38,874 nt of DNA from Conidiobolus incongruus B7586. Lineage: Eukaryota; Entomophthoromycota; Entomophthoromycetes; Entomophthorales; Conidiobolaceae. The position numbers were made by a program, and so were the translations under genes. The stretch is from positions 1 to 38,874 of the forward strand of contig JNEM01015060.1 of the NCBI GenBank assembly GCA_000697335.1, in the 5' to 3' direction. The notes beneath the pieces were generated by a model. It did not search any database. It had not been told where the DNA came from and was given only the letters and a program-made list of their open reading frames with translations. Of this stretch, positions 11,496 through 21,478 are shown in pieces (the first letter of the stretch is position 1; every line of letters starts with the position of its first letter).

Positions 11496-13253
11496 TTATA
11501 TCCCACCAAAGATACCATCCTTCAAACATGACAAATGGTAAGGAACAAAAAGATTTTTGACAAGTTTGGTTATTGCTTCCTGCTTACTGGATTCGAGTTT
11601 AAGATCCTGAGTCCAATCTATTAAACCATTCAATTCCAGTTCAAGGAGCTCGTACAACCTGTGACGAATACTCAAAAATCCTATGAATCGTAACTCATTC
11701 CAGATGGCGATGAATTCATTGTGTAGTTGCTTCAAACTTGGGACGAGTTTCAATGAGCTGGGATTTGTGGAACTGTCTATAGTTGTTGGTAATTTGTCAA
11801 TTACATTGGAAGTGAGTTGTTGTACATCAAGATCTTCAGATTGGAAGTTTTCAACCTTTGTAAGGATTAAAGAGTGCGTGAGATTGAGCACTTTTTGGGT
11901 CAGTAGAGGCTCGAGCCATGGTTTCAGGTCCATTCCAAGTTTTTGAAGCTGGACTAGAAGAGGATGGTTGAGCTTGTACATTTGTCCAATTAAGCTTAAT
12001 TGGTTTAGTTGGTTGAGGCGCTTCGGCAACTCGAGCTGAAGCTTAATATTCAAAGTAGTTAAAACACCTTGAAGGATGGGTCCGAATGGAGTGGTTTGGA
12101 TGAGTTCAGAAAATAGTTGGAAAAGTTTGAGGTGTAAGTTCAAATAAATATCATTAGATGGAACAATTTTTAAATGCTCCTGACTCTTGCCGATGATAAC
12201 AACACCAATAAGTTGCTCTAACTCGATATTTTCAAATGCCTTTAGTTCAATCATATTTTGGATTAGTTTCTTGACTTTCTTCAAGCTTTCATTTACTTGA
12301 CTAGTTTTTTGGCTAAGGTAATTTTCAAGCGCATAGTTAAGATCTGTAAATAATCCTTTGGCAATTAGGTTTAATCCAGTTTCCCCTGCTGATTTAAGCT
12401 GGTCGACTAATTTTGAGGGTTTGGACTTGAATTTCTGAGGCAACTGATCTGTTAAGTAGCGAGCAAGTTGAATGCTCTCTAGCCAACGTTTACGACGAAT
12501 GAGCTGAACCAAAAGATCAGGGCTGTTCAAAATAGTTTGAAGCTTAGCATGATTAGGTAATAGAGTTTGATGTAGGTCAGAATAGCACTTTTCCAATTGT
12601 GTATTATCCTTTTGAACTGTAGCCAATGCATCGCTAGTGGCTGACAACTTTGAATTGAGTTGACTGTTAAGTAACTCAGATAAACCATCATGATCTTGGG
12701 TTTTGTACCTATTTAATAGATCACCTAATTGATTCACCAAGTCTAATTGTGACTGGTAAGTATCAGTGACAGTTCTCTGCAAGGTTGTCAACTTTGTCTC
12801 AAGTCGCTTAGGCTCCTGTACCAGCTGTTCATGGCGAAGTTGAGTCAGATGTCTAAAATAAACCTGTTTGGAGAAGTTAGCCTGATTTCCACTTCCACCA
12901 GACTGGGAATTATCTGATAAGCTACGGTCTAAACTTGTGCGTCTACCATAGTGAGGACTATTTCGGGTCATCGACGCCGTAGAAGATCTTCGAAGCTTTT
13001 GGGGTTCAGAATCATTAAAGGCTAAATCTAGCTCATCATTATCTACTTCAAGGTTATTATCAGTTCTGCTGTCAATTGAACTTTCCTTGTTAATAGGTAG
13101 AGTATAAGGAGGTGATATTAATATTGGACTTTCGGATATGGAATTTTCATCAATTGTGGGTAAAGCATCATCTTTTAATTGATTTAGCACAGGTGACTGT
13201 TCAACATTGTCTTGACTTAAACTATTTAAATTTGGTTGAATATTTAATTTCAT
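11496..13253 (-). CDS. Conserved oligomeric Golgi complex subunit 8 (COG8/Dor1 family)
   Basis: Single-exon 585-aa protein, close to human COG8 (612 aa). COG8 belongs to lobe B of the eight-subunit COG tether, which captures retrograde vesicles at the Golgi membrane. The first 125 residues are low-complexity and Ser/Asn/Asp-rich. The Dor1-like part starts at about 132 with YFRHLTQLRHEQLVQEPKRL, matching the human YLRELSGSGLEGLRREPERL, and is followed by a coiled-coil segment. LPNHAKLQTILNSPDLLVQL and the next segment (RRKRWLESIQLARYLTDQLP) correspond to the human LNRHTEILEILEIPQLMDTC region. Near the C-terminus LHNEFIAIWNELRFIG matches the family's LNNILVAFNDLRLC motif. The first ATG at 13253 was taken as the start; a later start is possible because the N-terminal region is not conserved. 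No introns seen. Confidence 0.85.
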   Translation of the reverse strand: MKLNIQPNLNSLSQDNVEQSPVLNQLKDDALPTIDENSISESPILISPPYTLPINKESSIDSRTDNNLEVDNDELDLAFNDSEPQKLRRSSTASMTRNSPHYGRRTSLDRSLSDNSQSGGSGNQANFSKQVYFRHLTQLRHEQLVQEPKRLETKLTTLQRTVTDTYQSQLDLVNQLGDLLNRYKTQDHDGLSELLNSQLNSKLSATSDALATVQKDNTQLEKCYSDLHQTLLPNHAKLQTILNSPDLLVQLIRRKRWLESIQLARYLTDQLPQKFKSKPSKLVDQLKSAGETGLNLIAKGLFTDLNYALENYLSQKTSQVNESLKKVKKLIQNMIELKAFENIELEQLIGVVIIGKSQEHLKIVPSNDIYLNLHLKLFQLFSELIQTTPFGPILQGVLTTLNIKLQLELPKRLNQLNQLSLIGQMYKLNHPLLVQLQKLGMDLKPWLEPLLTQKVLNLTHSLILTKVENFQSEDLDVQQLTSNVIDKLPTTIDSSTNPSSLKLVPSLKQLHNEFIAIWNELRFIGFLSIRHRLYELLELELNGLIDWTQDLKLESSKQEAITKLVKNLFVPYHLSCLKDGIFGGI

Positions 13254-13426
13254 AGTTATTCAATATTTTAAACAAGGGTTAGTTTAGTATAATAGTGAAA
13301 ATATTAATATTTATATCTGATTAATTGATGGAATATGTTTTTAATAAAATATTTTATAATTTTTGTAGAATCAAAATAATTAAGTTGAATAATCAGATTT
13401 AAATAAATATCTCACTATTAGAAAAT

Positions 13427-13436
13427 AATCCCATAA
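13427..13436. promoter_or_regulatory. Shared upstream motif, reversed (COG8)
   Basis: AATCCCATAA, the reverse complement of TTATGGGATT, about 175-183 bp upstream of the COG8 start codon. Its orientation relative to the gene is opposite to the other three sites. A regulatory role is inferred. Confidence 0.35.
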
Positions 13437-13569
13437 TTTTATTTGATCGAATCACTCCTCTCAACAATATAAAATCAACAAAAATTTACAATTTAATAAT
13501 TTTCTATATACACAATTAAGTCAGATTAATAATCCAGTATATATTTCAATATATACTAATAATCAATGA

Positions 13570-13840
13570 TTTTTTATATCGTTACAGTTGTGTTAAATCA
13601 AGGGAGTTTGTATCGCCCCTAACAAGTTTTTTGTATGGGGTCTAAGTTTACCTATTCAACTTGTTCTAAGTTGAATTACCAAACTTTTAAGATACACTTA
13701 ATAACTTCCATTGGATATTAATAGAGTTGGTCAATAGTGCTTGTTCACCTATTTACCTTAGTTTGTATCCGATATCTATTTACTAATATCTAGTATAATT
13801 TGACCTGACTAAAGCTCTTTAATTCTGTTATTTTATTTCC
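13570..13840. other. Unexplained segment of higher GC
   Basis: Noticeably richer in G and C than the surrounding intergenic DNA, with runs such as CAAGGGAGTTTGTATCGCCCC and TGTATGGGGTC. I find no open frame, RNA fold or transposon end that I can name. It could be part of the COG8 upstream region, an old repeat copy or a non-coding RNA. Confidence 0.3.
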
Positions 13841-16137
13841 AAATTTGACTGAATCATCTACTTGTTTTTAAAAATTTTTATTTAATTAAAACCATAATTT
13901 TGACTTGAATTTTTGTCAAAATTATGATGATCAAATTGTCAATAAAACAAATCATATACCATATAATTTCCAATAAAATAATTTTAAAAATTCATTTGAA
14001 TAAGGATTGGTAAAATAGTATTTTGTTATAATTTCATAACCCAATATTCAGCTAAACTTTTACCAAAATTTTAAATAAAATGATAAACGCTTATGTAAAA
14101 ATATTAAATAGACAGAACTCCTTCAGGACATTTTGCGATGTGATATCACTTCCCTAAAATAAATCAATTTATATAAGAAAATTGCTAAAATTTAATATCA
14201 GAGATTTGTATTTGATAGAATCAACTGATATAATATTCTATTCATTTATATCATCCTTTGTAATTAATGTTAATTTACAATATTTCAAATACCAAAAATA
14301 AGTATTAATTATTTAGTTAAAATACAAACATATTGCATTTAATATTATGACAAATTCATTGACTTACATATATAACCTAATGTATCATTCTGTAAAAACT
14401 TGATATTTGGGTTTATAAAATTCTTATATAATATATTATATAATTTTTAATCAACATTATGTTCAATATATTTAGCTTGACAGATTTCAAGTAGATTCTT
14501 TTTAAAATCTATAGTATATATTATTTGGTGTTTGGTTTAATAATAAATGATTTTTCATAGTTTAAAAATAATGGATATACATTAAATCAATTATTATATT
14601 GATTGTAATAAAAAAAATTTGAGAATATAAATATATATATATAAATTCATAGGTTATATTTAAATTACATATAACTAATATTTAATAAAATGATTATTGA
14701 GTAGACTATAGGTAAAAAAATGAATAATAAACATACTCAAAATAATTTCAAATTAAAACTTGATCAAATATTGATGATACTTAGAATATAACACTAAATT
14801 TTCGAATTATTACATGATTTTGAACACCGAAATTATATCATACAAATCATTTTCATAATAATTTTATTTTACAATATTATGCAATATTCAAAGAGTTTTG
14901 TCTATCAATCTTCACAAACCGTGCCCAAGTAATTTATACATTATATCAAAATTAATTAAAATGTTAAATAGATCTGTTTTCTATATTAACATATAACATA
15001 TAAATAATAAAATAGTTATCAATAAATATAAGGGAAGGATATATTAGACAGGAAATGGGTTTGTCATAAAGGTCATGACTAATTTTTCAAGGCCAAAAAA
15101 TGACAAATTATAAAAAAAGATATATTTACATCATAAAGTTTAGAATAGTATATTTAACAATACTGTTGATAGACATAAGTTATATATATATATATATATA
15201 TTTAAATATTCAGATCTAAACTAATTATAAAATATTAAATTTCTTTATTTTCAGTTTGTATATTATGAGATATTAATTACAAACTAAATAGAAATTTGAA
15301 ATTTTAAGATAAAATAATTTTGGAGCGTATAAATTATGATTATAGTTGTTTATTATATCACACAGCGTGTTCATATTATTAATTTATTTAATATTTTACA
15401 ATTAATAATATTACATTTGACTATTGAAAAATTATTTATTACATGACTGATTAATTTCTAATAAATGTGAACATAAAATTTTATAACACTTAGAATAATT
15501 AGACATTTCAATATTGTATGTAAAATTTAATATGATGAATTATAACATTAAATTTGGTAAAAAAATAATAAATTTATTTTTAGTTTGAATAACCTGAGTA
15601 TTAATCATATATAGTATATTGATTAATTGATCACGTAATAATCTGTTGAAAAAATTAAATTAAAAAGAGAGTTTTATTGTGTCTAAATAAAAAAAGGCTA
15701 AAAAATTTAAATTAAAATTATTAGATCAATATTAAATAGATCTAAATTCAACAAATTATGATAGAATTGAATAAATGTAAATATGTAATGATAAATATGA
15801 AAGCTAGGATAATAGCAACAATTAAATTTTAAAAGAAAATCTACTAGAATGATCATATGAAAGTTAAATTTTCAAAATTCAAAATAATGTCAAGATTTGC
15901 AAAATGCAAGATAATAATATCAGTACATAAAGAATAATATATACCCTATTAAAACTAATTTTAAAGATCGGTGATGTAAATTTAAAAAATTAGAAAATAG
16001 TAATGTGATGTGTTAATCTTTTCCAAGTCTTTAAAAATAAAAGAGTCAAACCGAACATAATATCAGACAAATTTATTCTTGAAAGTTGAGCTGACGTTTA
16101 CGGTCGGTTTTGTTACGTGATTGAAATTGAATGAGAC
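13841..16137. other. Gene-free AT-rich DNA between COG8 and COX9
   Basis: About 2.3 kb of AT-rich sequence with a TA run at 15181-15201. The last 100 bases are the COX9 3' flank. No gene recognised. Confidence 0.5.
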
Positions 16138-16314
16138 TTATTGTTCAGTCTTCAAAGCTTTTTGCTTGGCGTAGAAGTCGTCAATTTGCTTGAGAGTAGG
16201 GAGATGGTAGTATTTCCAGTACAATTGACCGGCGATGAGGCCTAAACCGATAGAGCCGACCAAGTCGACCATAAGTCCGCGGTGGAGTCTGCCTTTGATG
16301 GGAGCGATAGCCAT
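16138..16314 (-). CDS. Cytochrome c oxidase subunit VIIa, yeast Cox9 type
   Basis: A 58-aa single-exon gene encoding a small subunit of respiratory complex IV in the mitochondrial inner membrane. The start MAIAPIKGRLHRGLMVDLVG parallels yeast Cox9 (MTIAPITGTIKRRVIMDIVL), and total length (58 against 59 aa) fits. One transmembrane helix lies at about 16-37 (VDLVGSIGLGLIAGQLYWKY), followed by a charged C-terminal tail with LKQIDDFYAKQKALKTEQ that matches the Cox9 KFYAELAERKK end. As in yeast there is no cleavable presequence. Its GC content is far above the flanking DNA. A TTATGGGATTAGAT motif lies about 100 bp upstream. Mammalian COX6C is the counterpart of this subunit. Confidence 0.93.
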   Translation of the reverse strand: MAIAPIKGRLHRGLMVDLVGSIGLGLIAGQLYWKYYHLPTLKQIDDFYAKQKALKTEQ

Positions 16315-16410
16315 TTTTATACTTGTTGAAACGTTATTAATTCTTAGATAAGATTATTTCAATAGATTTTGGATGTCTGATCATTGAGCAAATTTAATTT
16401 ATCGCCAACT

Positions 16411-16424
16411 TTATGGGATTAGAT
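16411..16424. promoter_or_regulatory. Shared upstream motif TTATGGGATTAGAT (COX9)
   Basis: Contains the 10-mer core TTATGGGATT, about 100 bp upstream of the COX9 start codon, in the same orientation relative to the gene as for SPF30 and the 8594-9104 gene. A regulatory role is inferred. Confidence 0.45.
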
Positions 16425-17457
16425 TGACATTTTTATCGAATTTCAAATTAATTGAGTTTTGAGCTAATTTGGCAGAGGTTGGCTTAAATATCTCGAATCA
16501 AATATTGGATTCGATTTCAAATTATTGTTCGCGCCGCTTTTTAATAGTGCGTTTATGATAATATAAATTATGAAATAAAATGAGTTATTACACAATTTTT
16601 GTTAAGAAGCGAGACTCGTAATCTTAAAATTTACACAATTTTAATCAATTGAGTTATATTTTATCGATATGATTAAATTTTAACAGATTAATTTAATTGA
16701 AAATAAAATATTACAAAAAATATTCAAAAAAAAATTGAAATATCATTGTTTAAGTATAAATATAGAATTGATTTAGAATTATGCATTTCACTGTTTGAAA
16801 CAATTTTATTTGATATATCAGGGTTCTAATTATTGAAAATTATTATATATAAATTCAATCATTTATCCAAAATTATTGATAAATACTATTTATCCTAGCA
16901 GAATAAATCATATATATTTTAATCGTTTTATATAATTTTAATGATAATAACATTCGAATCAATATAATTTGAATTTTTGGGCAACATATTCAATACTAAT
17001 TGTTAAAATTATTAACTTTCAATTAGTTAGTATTAGCATTAAAATACATTATAATATATATATGTATTTAACTACATGGAATAAATACAAAGTCAATAAA
17101 AATGTTTTAATATATATTATTACATTACAGTTTAATGTTAAATTATATAAATAGAACAAATGGCTTATTTCTAAATATAATTTAAAATTATCAAAATATT
17201 ATATTTCAATAAAACTTGATTTTGGATCAAAGAGTTTTAAATATAATGTATAGAAAATTTGGTAAGAAAAATGAATAAGAAAGTATATAACTTAAAAAAT
17301 TAATAGTGAATTAGTGATATTGACTTATGGATGAAAGTAATAGTTATGAATCTTATGAATAGAACAAAACTATAATACGAATAAAATGCAATGAACTGAT
17401 GTTAATATAAAAACTAAATTTTGAAAATAAATGAATCAAAAGATTCCTAACTCAAAT
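16425..17457. other. Intergenic DNA between COX9 and the tRNA-like locus
   Basis: A short GC-rich patch (TTCGCGCCGC near 16529) lies within the COX9 upstream region; the rest is AT-rich. A 61-codon frame at 16969-17154 is low complexity and not supported as a gene. Confidence 0.5.
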
Positions 17458-17531
17458 GCTCCCATAACTCAGTTGGTTAGAGTGTGATGGTAATAACGCT
17501 AAGGTCACAGCTTAGATCACTGCTGGGAGCA
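17458..17531 (+). pseudogene. tRNA-Ile(AAU), degenerate, probably a pseudogene
   Basis: The cloverleaf can be drawn with a perfect 7-bp acceptor stem (GCTCCCA with TGGGAGC), TA at 8-9, a 4-bp D stem ACTC/GAGT, the D loop AGTTGGTTA and an anticodon loop GTAATAA with anticodon AAU. The anticodon stem TGATG/CGCTA has one mismatch and two G-U pairs. The T arm is damaged: the stem ACAGC/ACTGC has mismatched ends, and the invariant G53, C56 and C61 are replaced, so the B box (normally GGTTCGATCC) reads GCTTAGATCA. The A-box-like TAACTCAGTTGG is nearly intact. A run of six T residues follows within 30 bases. The acceptor and D stems remain fully paired, so a divergent functional tRNA cannot be wholly excluded. 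The broken B box and T arm make a pseudogene more likely. Confidence 0.75.
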
Positions 17532-18487
17532 TAGTTTGTAGTTAAATATTTTACATTTTTTCCTCTTTAATTTTATTTGAATTATATTTATCCAATTTGA
17601 GATATCTATTTGGATTTTTATTCAATATTTTGCCCTTGATTAAATTAGCTAAACTCCCATTTTGTATGTGCTCAATAGATATATAGTATATATTATTAAA
17701 TCACTATTTATAGATTCTATCCAAATATCAAATTTACAATTTTATTATAGTTTTATTATATAAATTATTATTCAAATATTTGTGAAGTATTAAAATATTT
17801 AATTTTCTTTGATTTACTTGGATAGGAAAAGTTTCATAATTCCTGATATATCAATCTATTGATATAGTCAATCATGATCTAATTGAATCAGCTTTATTAT
17901 AAAAAAATATGTTTATTTATTAATTATTTTATTGATTCCATATGTAATCAGATATCTTTCATTTTAGAATATATTGTATATGACCTTACTGAATTTATAG
18001 AATAACTAAAACTGATATTAATATTAATATAATTTAGTTGCCTTAAATTATTGAAATAGTTGAATTGGTAAAATTTCTAGATTCTGATCTTGATTTACCA
18101 AGTTAATATAGCAGATCATAATATCAAATTGTGTAGAAGCAATTAATATATATTTGGATTATATAATTTTTTGAATATAATAATAATTATTAAAATAGCA
18201 ATCAATGGAAATGCTTTGCAATTCAAGCTCATTGAACAAAGGTATAATAATATCACTGGAATGACAATCAAAAACCTATATTTGCATATTATTTAGTTAT
18301 TGTAAAATAATGATCTCAAGCTATTAAAGTAAACAATAATGAAATCGTTGAATTTAATATATTATTATATAGACTGATGTGTATTAAAAATTGTATAATG
18401 AAATATTATGAAAACTATAATTGAAATAAGATTAATTTAATAATTAACAATATATTAAAATTATGATAATAATATTGCAATAATTAA
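17532..18487. other. Intergenic DNA after the tRNA-like locus
   Basis: AT-rich sequence without a recognisable gene or repeat, up to the 3' end of the BVMO2 pseudogene. Confidence 0.5.
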
Positions 18488-21435
18488 TTAATTAGCATTT
18501 AATTTTATATGTGAGTTCATATTCTTTCTGAATATGATGTGGTTTTTCATAGAGTACTCTAAACAATTACTTGATCATACATTTGTTACCTAGAAACTTA
18601 AATCAACAGTGTCTAAATCCAATAAAAATAAATAAAATATATATATACCTCGTCACTAAAATTTTGGTACCAAGATCTACAATTACCATGCTAAGCCGTA
18701 TGATGTAAGTGACTTTGATCCAACACTCAGAAAATATTTTCAACTTCTGGCTTAATATCGAAAGATGCAATATTGTTCCTTATAATTTATCCAAGCATCT
18801 TGGTGACATAACTAGCTTGGTATTCCATTATAAATCCAACAAGATCGCGACCCAATCCCTTAGCGGAGCCAAGCATAATAAAGAGGTTTGGTATTTTTGG
18901 ATACTGGAATAACGTAGCTCAATTGAAGAGAATAATCGCTCTTATCAAAGTTCGTGTTGATGAGTTTGCCGTCTAAATTCATGAGGTTTATGTCTTGGTA
19001 ATAGGATGTGACATTGAAACCAGTTAAAGGAACAATGCATCAACATTTTGACTAGTTCCATTCTTCAAGTATAGAGTACGACCTTGAATTTTTTCAATAT
19101 TACCATTGTGAACAAAGTTTTGATTAATTGATTGCTCGATAGTAAGTATTTGATGGTGTAGCACGTTTACATCCAAAATGATATTTTAGCATCATCAACT
19201 CACTCTTTCTCGGATCTATCATAGTTTTGATAATATACTCTTCATTCCTCTAGGTAACTATCTTAGCCTTGAGCCCGTGTAAAAGGCAAAGATGTTTTTT
19301 GACGATTATGAAACGATACCAGTAATATGGAGTGTGAAACAGAGTTATCCATTTAATTAAAAATTTGAATCATTCTGTATATTCTTCCTTTCCTTCTGAT
19401 TATACATGTGCAGTGCTTCTTTGGAATACATGTAATCCTTTCACTTGGTCAATGGGATTTGAAACTACTTAAACTGCACTCCCATCAGAGCCAATAACCA
19501 CAGTTATTTATCCTTTCAATTTACAGAAGGATCTCGTTTTGCAGAATGCATCCAAAATCCTTCAAAACTTGTCAATTAGGATATTGAGGATACGCAAGGG
19601 ACCGATAGGTCATATCAAGTAATCAGAAACAATTTCATTTTTGCACTGAGTTAAATTTCTGTATAGATCACTTTCCATTTGTTACTTTGAGTGTCAAAGT
19701 GAGCATGATTAAATCAAGGGTTGAATATGCTTCCTAATTTCGAATTATTCAGTTGTATTACTCATATAACTCTGGATCTCATCATGTCCAGAATAATTTG
19801 TACTCCAATTCAGATATCATATTCATATCAATTCAATCTACCCAGTGATTAAGTTATTGCAAAGTAATAAGTATGATTTTCAGCATCAAAAGCAATACCT
19901 AGATGGATGTAAATCTTCCAAACTCTCCCTACATCCTTCCCTCCTTAAAGGATACCAAAGTTGGAAAGTTTAATTTTATCCAATGGTTCAAAAAGTAATT
20001 GCCAATACTTAAACCAAATATTGTTTTATTAATCATAATTACTTCACTCTAATTTTGGTATCATTCTAAATAATAGTAAGTAATCTAATATTTCATCATA
20101 TTCACTATAAAAATAATATAACTTTCTATGAAAATTTCAACAAAAAACAAAATGATTGAATATTACACAATTTCAAATTTTATCTAAGCTAAACAAAGAA
20201 GATTGATCAAAATATTCTGCTATGCAAAGCATTCTATATTAACTGTTCACAAAGATTTCTAAGTAGCAACCGGTGGCAAAGGGCTTTCAAAGTATAATAT
20301 TATAAACTGGCTTAATCAATTTAAAACTGGAGGATCTGATATAAAAGACTTACCTTATTCAGGGGATCTTAAATCTGTAAACAACTAAAAAAATAAAAAA
20401 ATTAAGAAATATGTCAAATATCACCTATATACCTGAAAACAAGAACTAGCATGATATCTACATTTTAATATCAGCTTTATCATTGTTTTATTAAATGAAA
20501 ATTTAAAATTAGTCAAAAACTAAAAGTAAAAGAAGCTTATATTTTGATTGGAGGTTAAATAAATAAGAGAAAAAATACAGCTAATGTAAATATATACTAT
20601 TATAATACTTATATTTCTATACTTGAGAAAATTATTGCATTAAATAAATCATAGATTCTAATATATAATCTACTAACAAAATACAATAGGAGTGTTTAGG
20701 TTGAAAAATTAAACCCATCTTCATAAATTCCAAAACGAAGATTATTTGAATAAAAGCAAATGTTATTATTAGGTATAAATATCTATGATATAACGTTCTA
20801 TTAATTATTACAATCATAAATATACTATAATAAGAGAATAAATTTTAGATTTTAAAAAATTAATTTTTTAAATTGGCGTAAGAAAAATTCAATTAAAAAC
20901 CTTTATATAAATAATGATATATGTATATACATATATCTAAAATTACTGGGCATTTGATTTTGAAAGTAACTGGTCTTTATTACTATATCTACTACATTCA
21001 CCCAATATAAATTCTTGTGATTATAATTGTTTTGGTAAACTGAAGAATTTTTTTCAGGGAAAGAGATTTGATGATATTTCAACTTTGCATTTCAAAATTA
21101 AAGGTGTAATTTTGAAGATAATTTATAAAAGCTATATAAAAGGCTTAAGCAATTACAATTAGTATAAAATCCTATTATTGAAAAATAAGGCAGTGATTAA
21201 TCATTAAAATCAAATCATCTTGACTTTATCTTTATTTATTTATTAAAATATAAAATTGGTGAACTTACTTTTTGAACCACTATACTTTCAAAGAGAAAGT
21301 TATATTAATCACACAAATTTTATAGTATAAAATATATTAAGCAATATTATAAATTTGATTTTTAATAATGAATTCAGCTCCTATGATTATCACTTTAGGC
21401 TTAGGTTCACCTTGAAATATTGGTAATTTAGTAAT
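18488..21435 (-). pseudogene. BVMO2: decayed flavin monooxygenase gene, split by a mariner
   Basis: Minus-strand relic of the same monooxygenase family. The last exon is 18488-18589, with a 59-nt intron after it at 18590-18648. The long exon runs from 18649 to about 19.8 kb and still shows [20 protein letters not shown] and C-K-R (all in pieces). Exon 2 is about 19.85-20.02 kb. Exon 1 lies at 21375-21435 and reads ITKLPIFQGEPKPKVIIIGA. Its ATG is now ATT, its donor splice site is lost, and the body has many stops and shifts, including Trp codons turned to TAG. The gap between exons 1 and 2 is about 1.35 kb instead of the usual 52 nt, because a mariner has entered intron 1. Exon order and intron sites match BVMO3 and BVMO5, so this is a true genomic duplicate and not a retrocopy. 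Confidence 0.85.
20104..21326 (+). mobile_element. Mariner-like transposon (second family) in BVMO2 intron 1, decayed
   Basis: Plus-strand mariner relic; the ends are approximate. N-terminal transposase remains at 20.25-20.39 kb read GGKGLSKYNIINWLNQFKTG, then DLPYSGDL. Central catalytic-region remains at 20.63-20.81 kb align with the mariner DESW...W.E..P pattern, with stop codons at expected Trp and Gln positions and the first Asp-Glu pair changed to Asn-Lys. The C-terminal part near 20.99-21.08 kb has CDYNCFGKLKNFFQGKRFDD. Inverted matching ends (ACTATAAAA ... ATATAACTTTCT near 20104-20127, mirrored at 21294-21326) suggest near-full length, about 1.2-1.3 kb. Its transposase sequence differs from the 10121-11402 family. 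It is inactive and post-dates the duplication that made BVMO2. Confidence 0.75.
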
Positions 21436-21468
21436 TTTAACTATGGAACATCTTTTTGTTATTTACCT

Positions 21469-21478
21469 TATTTATATA
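21469..21478 (-). promoter_or_regulatory. TATA box relic of BVMO2
   Basis: TATATAAATA on the minus strand, about 34 nt upstream of the former start codon. It has survived although the gene is dead. Confidence 0.45.

Noticed and set aside
11683-11946. 87-codon plus-strand frame
   Set aside because: Lies antisense inside COG8 and resembles nothing.
16969-17154. 61-codon plus-strand frame
   Set aside because: Low-complexity Ile/Asn/Lys-rich translation of AT-rich DNA.
18709-18912. 67-codon plus-strand frame
   Set aside because: Antisense to the BVMO2 pseudogene, whose minus-strand remains explain the sequence.
20632-20817. 61-codon minus-strand frame with hydrophobic segments
   Set aside because: Antisense shadow of the mariner transposase remains on the plus strand.
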